From: Phycisphaerales bacterium
GTDB taxonomy: Bacteria; Planctomycetota; Phycisphaerae; Phycisphaerales; UBA1924
Length of the DNA: 64,000 nucleotides
Direction of reading: 5' to 3'
Assembly: GCA_020846975.1 (NCBI GenBank)
Contig: JADLCX010000050.1
Coordinates: 53,684 to 117,683 of the forward strand
Both the position numbers and the translations under genes were made by a program. Under the pieces are notes generated by a model that worked only from the letters and a program-made list of their open reading frames with translations, made no database searches and had not been told where the DNA came from. Below are positions 1-9,570 of the stretch, in pieces. Positions within the stretch are counted from its first letter, which is position 1. Every line of letters starts with the position of its first letter.

Positions 1-854
1 AGGTAGTCGAGCGCGAGTTCGCCCTCGCGCTCGCCCGCGGCGATCGCCAGGTCGACGCGCCGCCCGGGATGGCGGTTCAGGCGGTAGACGTAGTCGTCGA
101 GCTTGTCCTTGCGGAGCAGGTCGGCCCGGCGCGGGTCGTCCTGCTCGAAGACCTTGACGGGGGAGTTCTTCAGGATCGGCGCGTGGAGCGGGTTGTTGAT
201 GCGCTCCTCGTACGGCACGCGATCGCCGAACGCGAGCGTCCGCTCTTCGCCGACGACACCGGTGCGGACGATGAGCGTCACCGCCGTCGAGCCCTTGGGC
301 CGCTGGTCGACGTACTGGGCCTCGCCCTCCTTGCGGGCATCGTTGGGCGCGAACTCCTGGTCCGAGAGCGTCACGAGCGTGGCGAAGATGCCCTCCTTCT
401 CAAGGGCCTGCTTGACGGCGCGCTGGACCGCGAAGAGCGCGAACGTGGTGTATCGCTGCGGCGGCTGCGTGCACAACTCCTCGATCGAGTAGGTGGCCTT
501 CGTCGTCGCGCTGGACGGCTTGGCGTACCCGCCATCCACCACGCCCAGCGTGACGCGGGCCTTCATCAGGTCATCGAGCGCGGGGAACTGGGGGTGCTCT
601 ACGGCATATCGGATCACGAACGCGCCCACCAGGTAGCTGGGGGTCTCGGGGTCCGGCGAGTTGTCGGTCGGGGAGGCCTGGTCGGGCGCCTTGTAGTCCG
701 TCGTGCGCTTGGGGTTCTCCACCGGAGCCGGCTCCGGCTTGCCGGCCGACTGCTGGGCGAGCGCAACGGTCGGGCAAACGCCCGCCGCGGCGACGAGCAC
801 CGCCGCGGAGAGCAGGGCGCTGCGTGGGGCAATCTTGGAACGGAAGTTCGGCAT
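1..854 (-). CDS. Partial secreted TpsB/ShlB-like outer-membrane translocator (N-terminal part)
   Basis: The gene runs off the left edge, leaving 284 N-terminal codons read from an ATG at 854. The protein starts with a Sec-type signal peptide (hydrophobic SALLSAAVLVAAAG, ending near ALAQ). A low-complexity Pro/Asp stretch follows, then two regions that look like POTRA domains. The second contains YRLNRHPGRRVD followed by a Gly/Glu turn and LALDYL at about residues 255-284. That pattern is typical of the POTRA region of FhaC/ShlB two-partner-secretion transporters, which thread a partner protein through the outer membrane. The beta-barrel would lie outside the window, so the family call rests on the POTRA-like motif only. 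It lies 192 bases downstream of the T6SS-type genes on the same strand and may be independent of them. Confidence 0.6.
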   Translation of the reverse strand, partial: MPNFRSKIAPRSALLSAAVLVAAAGVCPTVALAQQSAGKPEPAPVENPKRTTDYKAPDQASPTDNSPDPETPSYLVGAFVIRYAVEHPQFPALDDLMKARVTLGVVDGGYAKPSSATTKATYSIEELCTQPPQRYTTFALFAVQRAVKQALEKEGIFATLVTLSDQEFAPNDARKEGEAQYVDQRPKGSTAVTLIVRTGVVGEERTLAFGDRVPYEERINNPLHAPILKNSPVKVFEQDDPRRADLLRKDKLDDYVYRLNRHPGRRVDLAIAAGEREGELALDY

Positions 855-1046
855 GAGCAATCCTCGACGTCGGACCAGACCGCGAACGGGAGAAGCCTCC
901 GGATTCGCGCCCCCTTCGCCCGACCCAACCCCCGACCGTGGTCCGGCAAATGTAAGCACCCACAAGCTACCGGCAAAGCTCGCGCACCGTCAAACCCCCC
1001 GTTCACCCACAATGGCGATCGGGCGGTTCCGACACCGACCGACCGA

Positions 1047-4000
1047 CTACTTGGCCTTCAGGTACGGTGTGGGCGTCAACAGCCGATCGAGGCGGGCGGC
1101 CATCGAATGGGCGTCAGCCCCGACATGCTTCCCCGTAAAAACCAACCGGAAGCCCACATCGCAATACCCCTCGGCGGCCTCGGCGAGGTTGACGGTGCGC
1201 GGCGTTTGCGGTGCCATGGCCGGATCGGTGAGGGCCGAACCACCGATCACCTTGAAGCGTTCGGAGCAGGACCCGGCCAGTTCGACCGTCCGGGCGCCGC
1301 GCGGATCGGCGGGAAAAGCGACGGACGCATCGAGAACGTACTCGGCGACGTTGCCGATCATGTGCCGGGGCGCATCGACCGGGCTCTGGGGATCAGGCGC
1401 GAACCAGAGCCAGCCGTCATCAACGGGGACGATCGACTTTTGCCCGGACGAATCGAGTCGCTCACGGTCCAACGCCCCCGCATCGGCGGGTTGCACGGCC
1501 AGCCCGGATGCCGTGAGTCCGGCGATGTGATCGCGGTGTCGGGCCCAAGTCTGGTCGCGGAAGTTGCTCGGCTGAGGAACCGCCGCGAACGCGCCCGCGG
1601 CGGCGAGCCACTCGCCCGAGGTCGGGAGGCGACAGCCAACCAGCGAGGCGAAGCACGCCGCGGCAACCGGGGCGATGTGCTGCACGGGCGAAGCATCGAC
1701 CGGACGGAGCGGAAACTGGCCGATGCCGTACTCGTCGATCCGTCCACCCTGGCTGATGAGCCACTCGTGGGCCGGTCGGATGCTTGTGCGATCGGGGTTC
1801 CACTCCCACGAGCGTGGACCGAAGCGGGGGTCTTCATCGGGCGCGAAGGTCTGCAGGAACCGGGCGAGTCTCGGGGTCGAGACCGAGGAATCCGCCGCGG
1901 AGACCGCGTGCATGGACGCGAAGGCGGCGACGCCGACCTCGGAGGTGCCGATGTAGAACGGCGCGACACCGGATCCCGCGGGAGGCCGGACCAGCACGAA
2001 CTCGATCGGGAGGGCGTGGCCCCAATCCGAAAACTCCGCCTTCGGCGAGAAGACCAACCGGTCCCCGTCGCGCTCGGCCGACGCGGTGTAGCGGCCCGTC
2101 GCGGCGGGTCCGAGCGCCGCGTACCACGCGGGAAGGCTCGCGGGCTCCTTGCCACCGGCGATGAGTTCAAGGTCGGTCAGGACGGGCACGACCTCGGACC
2201 GGAACGAGACGCCGCCGGGAAGTTCGCGGGCCGCGGTGGCGAACCGCCGGATCTCGGCGCGAAGTTCGGCCTCTCCCAGGCGATCGACCGAAGCGCGAAG
2301 CCCTCGGAGGTGGAAGTTGTACCTGAGCCAGGGGTCGAGTTGATCCGGCGAAACGCCGAACTCCGCGAGCCGCGAGAACCCGGCGTCGATGTTGGCGGCA
2401 TCCCGCGTGTACGACAGGAAGCGAATCAGCCGACGGGATTCCTCCTGGGCGAGGTGCTCCCGGAGCTGTCCACGACGGGCGGGATCGGGGAGCCGATCGA
2501 TAACCCCGCGAACGCTGGCCGCGGCGGCCGCTTCCTGGTCGAGTTCCTCAACAGTCGCGGGCCAGAGCACGCCGGGGCGCTGAGAGAGCCGTCGCCACGA
2601 AGCGAGCGCGAGTTCGGGACGGGAAGGATCGGGGGTGTGTGCGCCGGAAACGAGGATCAGGGCGTCGTTGACGCCCTCGGCCGCACGAAGCCCTTCGACG
2701 CGCTCCAGCAACGGTCCGACGATCCGGCGGATGACGGGGTCGGACTTGGCACGCCCGGCCCATTCGCCGGAGAGTTCCTGGATCGTTTGTGCGGCGGCCG
2801 TTGCGTCGGATGAGGTTCGACGCTCCGCGCTGCCCCAGGCGTTGTCGAGGAGCGATTCGACGGCGGCCATCTGGTCCGCGGCGCGAGCCGCACGCCCGCA
2901 GAGATCGACGAACTCAGACGCTTCGCGCTCGACATCGTCGGTGGAGCCCGCGAGCGCGGGATCAACCGGCGCCTCGGACCACGGGGCGAGGACCCGTTCG
3001 AGCCGCCGCTCTCGGGCGTTGGCAAGCTCGGCGTTGAGCCTCTCCATCCAGGCGGGCTGAGGATCGGGCCGGCGAATGCCGCGAGGCAGCGATCGATCGA
3101 GGCCGCGGAGGAACGCCTCGGTGCGTTGAAACTGCGCCCCCAGCGTCTCGGCCTGGGCCGGGACCAGGGCGATGCGCTGGCGGATCATCAAGGCCTGTCG
3201 GTGGAGGGCGGCGGCGATCGCCGCCGATTCGATCGGTTTCGCCTCGCCAACCGCGCCGGTTGGCGGCTCTGCGCCCCCGGCTCGGTCGGGCAGCGGAGCC
3301 GCCGCGACGAGGATGTAGACCGCGACGGCCAGCAGCGCAAGGAGAATCACCACGATCGCGAGCGTTCGGGCGGCGGAGCGAGGCGCGATGGGAGCGACGA
3401 CGGGCGCCGGCGGCCCGCCGGCCGAGTCCGGCGACGTCAGCGCGGAATCGATGGCCAGGTCCGCCGCGCGGATGAAGTCGGCGTCGAGGGTGTAGGGCAC
3501 TTGGCTCACGAGGGGTATGGCGGCCTGGGCTGCGCGCAGGCAGAACATCTGCGATCCGGTCGGTTCGCCGAAGATCGCATCGACCCACGCCCGGCCGCGC
3601 GGGTGGATGAGCATAAGCGGGTGCGCCGGGTCGATCCGAGTGTCGATGAACCGGGCCCACTGGGCGAGAACCTGGGCGTCGGCGGATCCGCACGCGGGGA
3701 GCCGGAGTTGGCGCGAGGCGGCCAGGCGGCCGCGGTCCTGCGAGTCGGCGCGACCGGCACGGAGGAAGGGGCCGAGTTCACGCTCAAACTGGAACATCAC
3801 CCGGCGGATGCCCTGCCGCTCCGGCCCGAGGTCGGGGTGCTCGAGAAATCGCGTGAGCGACGGCGGCGGCGGGCTGGGCAACGAGCCGATCCGTGCGGCT
3901 TCTTCGGCGATGCGGCGTCGCTCAACATCGACGTAGGCGACCACTTCGGCGGGATCGACGGCCTGGCGGCAACGCGAGGCGAGCGCGTCGAGCGTGGGCA

Positions 4001-4364
4001 GGGCGAGTTGCAGCGCATCGGGCAAGCCCATGTTCTGCGCGTGGACGGCGACGACCATCGGGTATTTGTCGCGGCCCTTGCCGTCACGGCTGGACCAGAG
4101 CCGCGCGATCAGGAAGTCGGTCGAGGGCGCGGCATCGCTTCCCGCGGCTCGCCACAGCAGGGTATGGTCAAACTCCGGCAGGGTCGCGCCCGGCGAGGTC
4201 TCCTCGAGCTTCTCCCACTGGCCGCTCTCGACACACGCGGCGATCCCGTCCACGTACAGCACACGCTTGAGATCGGTCAATCGCTGCGTATCGAGCCCGA
4301 GGTCGTCGATGTGGTCGTTCCAACCCGGGTGCTTGCCGAAAACGCCGAGACTGGCCTGCGGCAC
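1047..4364 (-). CDS. TagF-domain / transmembrane / FGE-like fusion protein linked to T6SS
   Basis: This 1105-residue protein starts at a GTG. Residues 1-190 match the TagF (T6SS-associated) domain, with GVFGKHPGWNDHID at the start, FLIARLWSSRDGKGRD and YPMVVAVHAQN. TagF is a negative regulator of T6SS assembly in the Pseudomonas threonine-phosphorylation pathway. One strong membrane helix lies at about 331-356 (LAIVVILLALLAVAVYILVA). It is followed by a long Ala/Arg-rich helical region. The last 280 residues carry FGE/SUMF1-like hallmarks (GNVAEYV, GGSALTD, VGFRLVF). I see no evidence of a catalytic formylglycine-generating site, so a structural or sensing role is more likely. The topology implies a cytoplasmic TagF and an external FGE-like domain. 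The gene follows tssM by 99 bases on the same strand. The TagF and FGE calls are firm; the function of the fusion is inference. Confidence 0.85.
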   Translation of the reverse strand: MPQASLGVFGKHPGWNDHIDDLGLDTQRLTDLKRVLYVDGIAACVESGQWEKLEETSPGATLPEFDHTLLWRAAGSDAAPSTDFLIARLWSSRDGKGRDKYPMVVAVHAQNMGLPDALQLALPTLDALASRCRQAVDPAEVVAYVDVERRRIAEEAARIGSLPSPPPPSLTRFLEHPDLGPERQGIRRVMFQFERELGPFLRAGRADSQDRGRLAASRQLRLPACGSADAQVLAQWARFIDTRIDPAHPLMLIHPRGRAWVDAIFGEPTGSQMFCLRAAQAAIPLVSQVPYTLDADFIRAADLAIDSALTSPDSAGGPPAPVVAPIAPRSAARTLAIVVILLALLAVAVYILVAAAPLPDRAGGAEPPTGAVGEAKPIESAAIAAALHRQALMIRQRIALVPAQAETLGAQFQRTEAFLRGLDRSLPRGIRRPDPQPAWMERLNAELANARERRLERVLAPWSEAPVDPALAGSTDDVEREASEFVDLCGRAARAADQMAAVESLLDNAWGSAERRTSSDATAAAQTIQELSGEWAGRAKSDPVIRRIVGPLLERVEGLRAAEGVNDALILVSGAHTPDPSRPELALASWRRLSQRPGVLWPATVEELDQEAAAAASVRGVIDRLPDPARRGQLREHLAQEESRRLIRFLSYTRDAANIDAGFSRLAEFGVSPDQLDPWLRYNFHLRGLRASVDRLGEAELRAEIRRFATAARELPGGVSFRSEVVPVLTDLELIAGGKEPASLPAWYAALGPAATGRYTASAERDGDRLVFSPKAEFSDWGHALPIEFVLVRPPAGSGVAPFYIGTSEVGVAAFASMHAVSAADSSVSTPRLARFLQTFAPDEDPRFGPRSWEWNPDRTSIRPAHEWLISQGGRIDEYGIGQFPLRPVDASPVQHIAPVAAACFASLVGCRLPTSGEWLAAAGAFAAVPQPSNFRDQTWARHRDHIAGLTASGLAVQPADAGALDRERLDSSGQKSIVPVDDGWLWFAPDPQSPVDAPRHMIGNVAEYVLDASVAFPADPRGARTVELAGSCSERFKVIGGSALTDPAMAPQTPRTVNLAEAAEGYCDVGFRLVFTGKHVGADAHSMAARLDRLLTPTPYLKAK

Positions 4365-4463
4365 GCGCGCAAAGAGCGAGCGGGTGCGGAGCGACGGGGT
4401 TGTGGCGGGCGTGGAGGAGATGGTTGGGGCTCGCTTCGATTCGGCTCGTTCTCGGCCGCGGGA

Positions 4464-7400
4464 TCAGCGGTACCACGGTGCGGGAGGCAGGGGTTGATCG
4501 AACACAAGGCGCAGCCACATGGAGTACCGCGTCGCACCGGAGGTGAAGACCACCTCGACATCCCACGCTTTGAGGTCATCGCCGGCCGGCTTGCCGGAGA
4601 ACTCCTCGATCAAGCGAAGCGGGATCCACGGTCCCGGCGCGGTGTAGGGCGGACCCGCCGGGCGATCGCCCGATGCGCCGGAGCGCAGCTCGAAGAGAAC
4701 GCTCTGGGCCAGCATCGGGATGGCGCCCAGGCTCTCGCCCGCGCGGATCGGAACGGTCTTGCCCGTGGGAGGCCCGCCCGCCCTCGCGATGAACATGCTG
4801 AGTTGCGAGAGCGTGGTGATGGGCCGAGCGCCGGCACGCGCCGGTCGGTCGGTCAGGATCGAGACCCGGCATTCGGCACGCGCGGGATCGGCGGGGAGCG
4901 CTTCGAGCATCCGACGCATGCGAGCGATCGCGGCGGGCGCGGCGCCCGCGGGCGCGGCCGCCGCGCCGCCGCAGCCGAGCAGGGCACGCCCGGCGTCGTT
5001 GATCTCGGGATCATCGGAGATCGGACGATCGCAGGCCGGCGAGACGGCGGGCGAAGCAGCGGTCGGAGCACGCAAAACCGCGGCGCGGGCTTCGGCAAGT
5101 TCGGCGGCGGAAAGAGCCGCGACATCGGGCTGCGGACGATTCAGCGGAAAGCGATCAAGGGGACGGAGATCGAGCGTCGCGACGGGAGCCTGCCCGCCCG
5201 CGCCGGGACCGGCCGCGAGCGTGCGCATCCACGAGACCGTCAGGGACTGCCACGTCCGGCGAACAAAGTCGTCATCGGCCGCGCGGATGTAGTAGGGCTC
5301 CAGGGGCGATGGCCCGAGCGCGGTGGCGGCGATGGCGGCGCGAGCGGTGTCGGGGTTGTCGGACAGAGCCCTCCAGCGGCCGAGCACGCCCGCGCAGAGC
5401 TGGCGGAACTCGGGCGACTCGACGGCCGATCGGGCCTTGGCGACCGATCGCCTCGCGCCGGCCAGCGCGGCGGCGAGGGTCTGATCGCTCGGCTCGACAA
5501 GCGGCGCAACCCGGTCGACCGCCTCCTGCGAGAGCGCCTGGATCGCGGCCAGCGCATCCAGCACGGTCGCGGCCTGACCGACCGACGCGAAGTCGGTGCG
5601 GAGTTGCGGGTAGCCGGACGGTGAAACGACCCTGACATGGCCCGCGAGATCGGAACTCCAGTGCGCGAGGTAGCGGGCCAGGTACTCCGAAGCCGCCGCG
5701 GATGCGCTGGTCAGGCGTGCGGCCGCCTCGCCGCCGGCCGAGCCCTGCGCCATCGCCTTGCGCACGGCCGCGAAATCGCCGAGCACCTTCGCGGCCGCGA
5801 CGGGATCGAAGCGGGGATCGAGCAGCCCCGCGCCGAACTGGAGCATCGCCGCGCGCGGCAGGCCGTCAGGCCGCGGCACGGCGGACTTGGCCACCGCGGC
5901 CGCGACGGCGTCGGCGGTCGTCGGAAGACTCTCGCCCGCGCGCCCCATGACCGCGGCGCGGCGGGACTGGGCCGCGAGGTTGGCCGCGGTCGTGGCCACG
6001 GCGCGCGCGGCGGCGAACCTGGTGTTGGCATCGACGGCCTCGCGCGTGGCGCCGAGCCGTTCGCGGAGTTCATCCTCGATGATGCGCAGATCGCCGGCGA
6101 GATCGGACTCGATCGTGGCCAGCGGCGGCGGGGCGCTGGCGGGCGACGCCGGGTCTGGTTGAGCGACCTGGAATCGGTCGTTGAGCCGTGAATAGATCGC
6201 GTGACGGGTGACGTAGAACGGACGGCCGGGGTCGCCGATGCACGAGGCATCCAGCCGGGCCAGGGAGAGCACGATGTCGGTCTGCGCTCTGGTGGCCGTC
6301 GCGAGGCGTTCCGCGCCGGAGGCGATGATGTCGCGGGCGGCGCGGAGCGCGGCGAGGCGGGCTCCGCCGGAGGCGGCATCGGCGGGGTCGATCGGCTTGA
6401 GTTCGTCCAGCAGGGTCCGCACCTCGCCGCCACGGGACTCGCGGTGGCGCGTCAGTTCGTCGGCGAAGGCCTTGGCGAGCGAGCGGTTGTCGAGCGCGGG
6501 GAAGGCCTCATCGACCTTCCTGCGTGCCTCGGACAGCGCCGTGAAGCGGGACTTCCACTCGCTCACCCAGTCGGGCGGCGGCTTGTCGGGATCGATGGAG
6601 ACCAGCGCCTTCTCCGCTGCGTCAAACTCGCCGAGCGCCAGGGCGAGGCCGGTCATTCCTGCCAGACCGCTGGTCGGGGAAGGCTGGTCGAGGGACTCCA
6701 CGAACGCCCCAGCCGCCGATTCGAGCTCGGTCGCGGAGAGTTGCGTGAGCCCCGCCGGCGCGGTAGGCGCGCCGTCGGCCGGCGCGAAGTACCAGCGTGA
6801 GAGCGCCTCGAGATCCGCGGTTTCGCCCGCCGCGCCGCCGGCCGTGTAGCCGTCGTTGGTCTCGAGCGAGAAACGCAGCAGCGAGTCGAGCGCCGGAAGC
6901 CGCCCCTTGCCCGTGACGGACAGAGTCTGGGCGCGGAGCAACTGGGCGAGCGCGGCGGTCGTCTGGGCCGACCAGGCCCGCTTCTCGGCCATGTCGGCGT
7001 TGAGGCGCACACGCGAGGCATCGAGCAGCGCGCGAAGGATCCCGGACTCAAAGAGGGCGCGGCCCGCTTCGGCCCGCGCGTCGTGGGCGATGTCGCGGTC
7101 GCCCTCGCCGCCGAGCGCGGCCACCGGTGCATAGACCCAGGGCACGGGCAGTCGCTGCTCGATGCGGGCGCGAACTTCCTGATGGACCCGCGCGCGGGTC
7201 TTGCTCGCTTCATCGATCGGGAGCGAGGCGAGAATCGGGTCGGCCGGGGACGCAGACCCGCGATAGAAGAACTCGGTCGAACCGCGGGCGTTGGGCGCGA
7301 CGATCGGGAGGGTGCGGGCGGAGAGGCCCGTGACCGGATCGGCCGGATCCAGGCCCGCGCGCGCCGTCGAGGCGAGCGAGTTCCAGAACTCGGTCGGCCC

Positions 7401-8822
7401 GATCATGGTGCTGGACATGCTGCGGTGGCCGAGAAAACTGAGCGCGGCGAGCACGGCCAGGCCCAGGCCGGCCGAGCCGTAGACCAGCCCCCGGCGCGCG
7501 GCCTGCTGCTTGCCGGTGTTGACGGCGCGGGTGACCAGCCCCCGCTCGCGGAAGACCTTGCCCATGAACAGGTCGCGGAGGAAGTAGGAGCGGTCTCGCT
7601 CCCAGACCTTGCCCTCGGGGAGCGACTCGACGGGGACTCCCAGCGCCTCCGCGAGCTTGGCGTCGAGGACGCTGCCCTCGCGCATCGAACTGGTGAAGTA
7701 GATGCCGCGGAGGAACAGCGGCTTGGCGGACCACTCCCCCGAGACAAAGATCATCGAGAGGTACCGCTTGAGCCGCGGGGCGATGTCCTGGAAAGCGTCG
7801 GGGAACTCGTAGAGGGCATCGACCTGCGCGGCCCGGCTCTGCCGCGGGTCTTCGGTGTTGATCGGGTCGAGCAGGAGGCCCAGACGACGGCGCAGCAGGC
7901 GGCGCTTGACGACCAGCAGGTGCTGATCGACCATCTCGGGGTTGAAGGGCGCGTCGAGCGGCGCGGTGTTCGACCAGCCCATGATCTGGTGCTGGAGCTG
8001 CGGGTCGGCGATCTCGTCGAAGAACTCGCGGAAGCCGTTGAGCAGGTCGCACTTGGTGACGACGACGTAGACCGGGAATCGAACGCCGAGCGCACGCTGG
8101 ATCTGATCGAGCTGCTGGGCGATGCGCGCCCCCTTGCGCTCGATGGCGTCGGCGGTGTCCCGCACCAGGCTCTCGGCGGGGATCACCAGCAGCATCCCGT
8201 TGACCGGGCAGTTGGGGCGGCTGCGGCGGAGAAGTTTGAGGAACTCCTGCCACTCGCTGGTGGCTCCGGGCTCGACCTCCTCGAACATCAGCCGCCCGGC
8301 GGTATCCAGCATGACCGCGTGGTTCGTGAACCACCAGTTCATGTTCAGCGTGCCGCCCGCGCCCTGCAACTGATCCTGCAGGCCGGGCGGGAACCCGACA
8401 TTGCAGTGGCGGATCGCCTCGGTCTTGCCCGACCCGGGTTCGCCCACGACCAGGTACCACGGCAGCGCGTACAGGTTCTTGCCGGCGTCACGGAACTTCT
8501 GAAGCCCGGACTCGAAACTGCGACGGAGGTCGTCAAGCCGGGCGCGCCGGGCGGGCTCGGAGATCGCGACAAACGAGGTCGAGGCGTTGCCTCGGATGGC
8601 CTGTTCGAGCGGCGCGGCCGCGCGCGACTGGGCCCGCGCGGCCATGTGCTCGTAGCCCACCAGCAGCAGGCCCGCGACGGCGAGGCACGCGACGAACGCC
8701 GCGATCGCCTTGACCGATCCGAACAGCACGAACCCGCCGACGAGAATCGCGACGGCCGTAACCGCCAGCGTGGCCTGCGTGGCGCGTGGAAGCCGCTGGA
8801 AACGGTGGATCAGTTCGGTCAC
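4464..8822 (-). CDS. tssM: Type VI secretion membrane-complex protein TssM (IcmF)
   Basis: TssM is the large inner-membrane subunit of the T6SS TssJLM channel. I start it at a GTG at 8822 that overlaps the tssL stop (GTGA), giving 1452 residues; in-frame codons further upstream only read through tssL. Two membrane helices lie at about 17-36 and 38-58. A cytoplasmic NTPase-like domain follows, with an intact Walker A (GEPGSGKTE, about 127-135), a VMLDTAG motif and VVTKCDLL. A third helix (LGLAVLAALSFLG) precedes a long periplasmic region. This is the usual IcmF order and length. Walker A is intact here, although it is degenerate in several TssM proteins. tssL overlaps upstream and the TagF fusion follows, so this is a T6SS operon. 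The TssABCDEFGHIJK genes are not in the window. Confidence 0.95.
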   Translation of the reverse strand: MTELIHRFQRLPRATQATLAVTAVAILVGGFVLFGSVKAIAAFVACLAVAGLLLVGYEHMAARAQSRAAAPLEQAIRGNASTSFVAISEPARRARLDDLRRSFESGLQKFRDAGKNLYALPWYLVVGEPGSGKTEAIRHCNVGFPPGLQDQLQGAGGTLNMNWWFTNHAVMLDTAGRLMFEEVEPGATSEWQEFLKLLRRSRPNCPVNGMLLVIPAESLVRDTADAIERKGARIAQQLDQIQRALGVRFPVYVVVTKCDLLNGFREFFDEIADPQLQHQIMGWSNTAPLDAPFNPEMVDQHLLVVKRRLLRRRLGLLLDPINTEDPRQSRAAQVDALYEFPDAFQDIAPRLKRYLSMIFVSGEWSAKPLFLRGIYFTSSMREGSVLDAKLAEALGVPVESLPEGKVWERDRSYFLRDLFMGKVFRERGLVTRAVNTGKQQAARRGLVYGSAGLGLAVLAALSFLGHRSMSSTMIGPTEFWNSLASTARAGLDPADPVTGLSARTLPIVAPNARGSTEFFYRGSASPADPILASLPIDEASKTRARVHQEVRARIEQRLPVPWVYAPVAALGGEGDRDIAHDARAEAGRALFESGILRALLDASRVRLNADMAEKRAWSAQTTAALAQLLRAQTLSVTGKGRLPALDSLLRFSLETNDGYTAGGAAGETADLEALSRWYFAPADGAPTAPAGLTQLSATELESAAGAFVESLDQPSPTSGLAGMTGLALALGEFDAAEKALVSIDPDKPPPDWVSEWKSRFTALSEARRKVDEAFPALDNRSLAKAFADELTRHRESRGGEVRTLLDELKPIDPADAASGGARLAALRAARDIIASGAERLATATRAQTDIVLSLARLDASCIGDPGRPFYVTRHAIYSRLNDRFQVAQPDPASPASAPPPLATIESDLAGDLRIIEDELRERLGATREAVDANTRFAAARAVATTAANLAAQSRRAAVMGRAGESLPTTADAVAAAVAKSAVPRPDGLPRAAMLQFGAGLLDPRFDPVAAAKVLGDFAAVRKAMAQGSAGGEAAARLTSASAAASEYLARYLAHWSSDLAGHVRVVSPSGYPQLRTDFASVGQAATVLDALAAIQALSQEAVDRVAPLVEPSDQTLAAALAGARRSVAKARSAVESPEFRQLCAGVLGRWRALSDNPDTARAAIAATALGPSPLEPYYIRAADDDFVRRTWQSLTVSWMRTLAAGPGAGGQAPVATLDLRPLDRFPLNRPQPDVAALSAAELAEARAAVLRAPTAASPAVSPACDRPISDDPEINDAGRALLGCGGAAAAPAGAAPAAIARMRRMLEALPADPARAECRVSILTDRPARAGARPITTLSQLSMFIARAGGPPTGKTVPIRAGESLGAIPMLAQSVLFELRSGASGDRPAGPPYTAPGPWIPLRLIEEFSGKPAGDDLKAWDVEVVFTSGATRYSMWLRLVFDQPLPPAPWYR

Positions 8823-9547
8823 TTCGACCCCCCGGTTCCGCCGCCGCGCTCGGCGCCCGCGCTCGCATCCGGCGCGGCCAACCGCTTGATCTGGTCGAGC
8901 GCATCGACAAGATCGGCGCGGCGCTCGCGGTAGAGCACGATGTTGGCCGCGAACACGGCCAGCGCCAGCCCCGCGAGCACGATGCCCACGCCGACCAGCC
9001 GGCGCGCGGGCGGTTCGATGAGATCGGACGTGTTCACGCCCTCGTAGGCCTCGGGGCAGACCCGCGCCGCACGATCGGCCTCCAGGCCGGAGCGGATGCG
9101 AGAGGCGATCTCGGTCATCTTGCGGCGCAGGTGATCGGGCTGCCCGCGATACCAGCCGGCGAAGCCCAGGCCCATGCAGGTGTAGAACACGCTCAGCCGC
9201 TGCGTCGCCGCGTCGGACTTGTCCGCGAGCGTCGATTCCAACTGGTCGAAGAAATCCTCGTCTCCCCCGGAAAACCCGCGGGCCGCCGCGATGTCCTTCC
9301 ATTGGCCGGCGTAGGGCAACCGGCTCTCTCTCACGATCCCATCGACGAAGTACAGCAGGATCGGCTCGACACGGGTCAACTGCTGGGCGACGGCGGGCTC
9401 GGCGGCGGCCCGCGTGCGAGCATCCTGGAGCAGGCCGTCAACATCCTCGGCAACCTGCGCCGCGGGCGGGCAGGCCCCCTTGCGCGCGCCGCGGTGCAGC
9501 CGACAGGCGTACTGGAAGACGGGTTCGCACACTTCGAGCAGGGTCAT
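8819..9547 (-). CDS. tssL: Type VI secretion membrane protein TssL (DotU, short form)
   Basis: This 242-residue DotU-family protein has an N-terminal cytoplasmic helical domain and a single C-terminal membrane helix at about 183-204 (VGVGIVLAGLALAVFAANIVL). Recognisable DotU features are LLYFVDGIVRES near residue 65, the aromatic-rich EDFFDQLE segment, and FYTCMGLGFAGWYRG at about 121-135. TssL binds TssM in the inner membrane and docks the baseplate. It lacks the C-terminal peptidoglycan-binding OmpA domain of extended TssL proteins. Its stop overlaps the GTG of tssM by four bases, which implies translational coupling. It starts 23 bases after the preceding TagH-like gene. Confidence 0.93.
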   Translation of the reverse strand: MTLLEVCEPVFQYACRLHRGARKGACPPAAQVAEDVDGLLQDARTRAAAEPAVAQQLTRVEPILLYFVDGIVRESRLPYAGQWKDIAAARGFSGGDEDFFDQLESTLADKSDAATQRLSVFYTCMGLGFAGWYRGQPDHLRRKMTEIASRIRSGLEADRAARVCPEAYEGVNTSDLIEPPARRLVGVGIVLAGLALAVFAANIVLYRERRADLVDALDQIKRLAAPDASAGAERGGGTGGSK

Positions 9548-9570
9548 GCGTGTTCAACTCGTGCGGGGCC

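Noticed and set aside
1047..1500. FGE-like domains as real sulfatase-activating enzymes
   Set aside because: The catalytic Cys pair of formylglycine-generating enzymes is not recognisable, and the context is secretion control.
69..2813. Long plus-strand open frame opposite the TpsB-like and TagF-FGE genes
   Set aside because: Arg/Gly/Ala-rich translation without any motif; it is antisense to two well-supported minus-strand genes, a common effect of high GC.
3126..5624. 832-codon plus-strand frame
   Set aside because: Antisense to the TagF-FGE and tssM genes; the composition is shadow-like with no domains.
8822..9302. 160-codon N-terminal extension of tssM
   Set aside because: It reads through tssL in another frame; the membrane helices of TssM begin right after the GTG at 8822.
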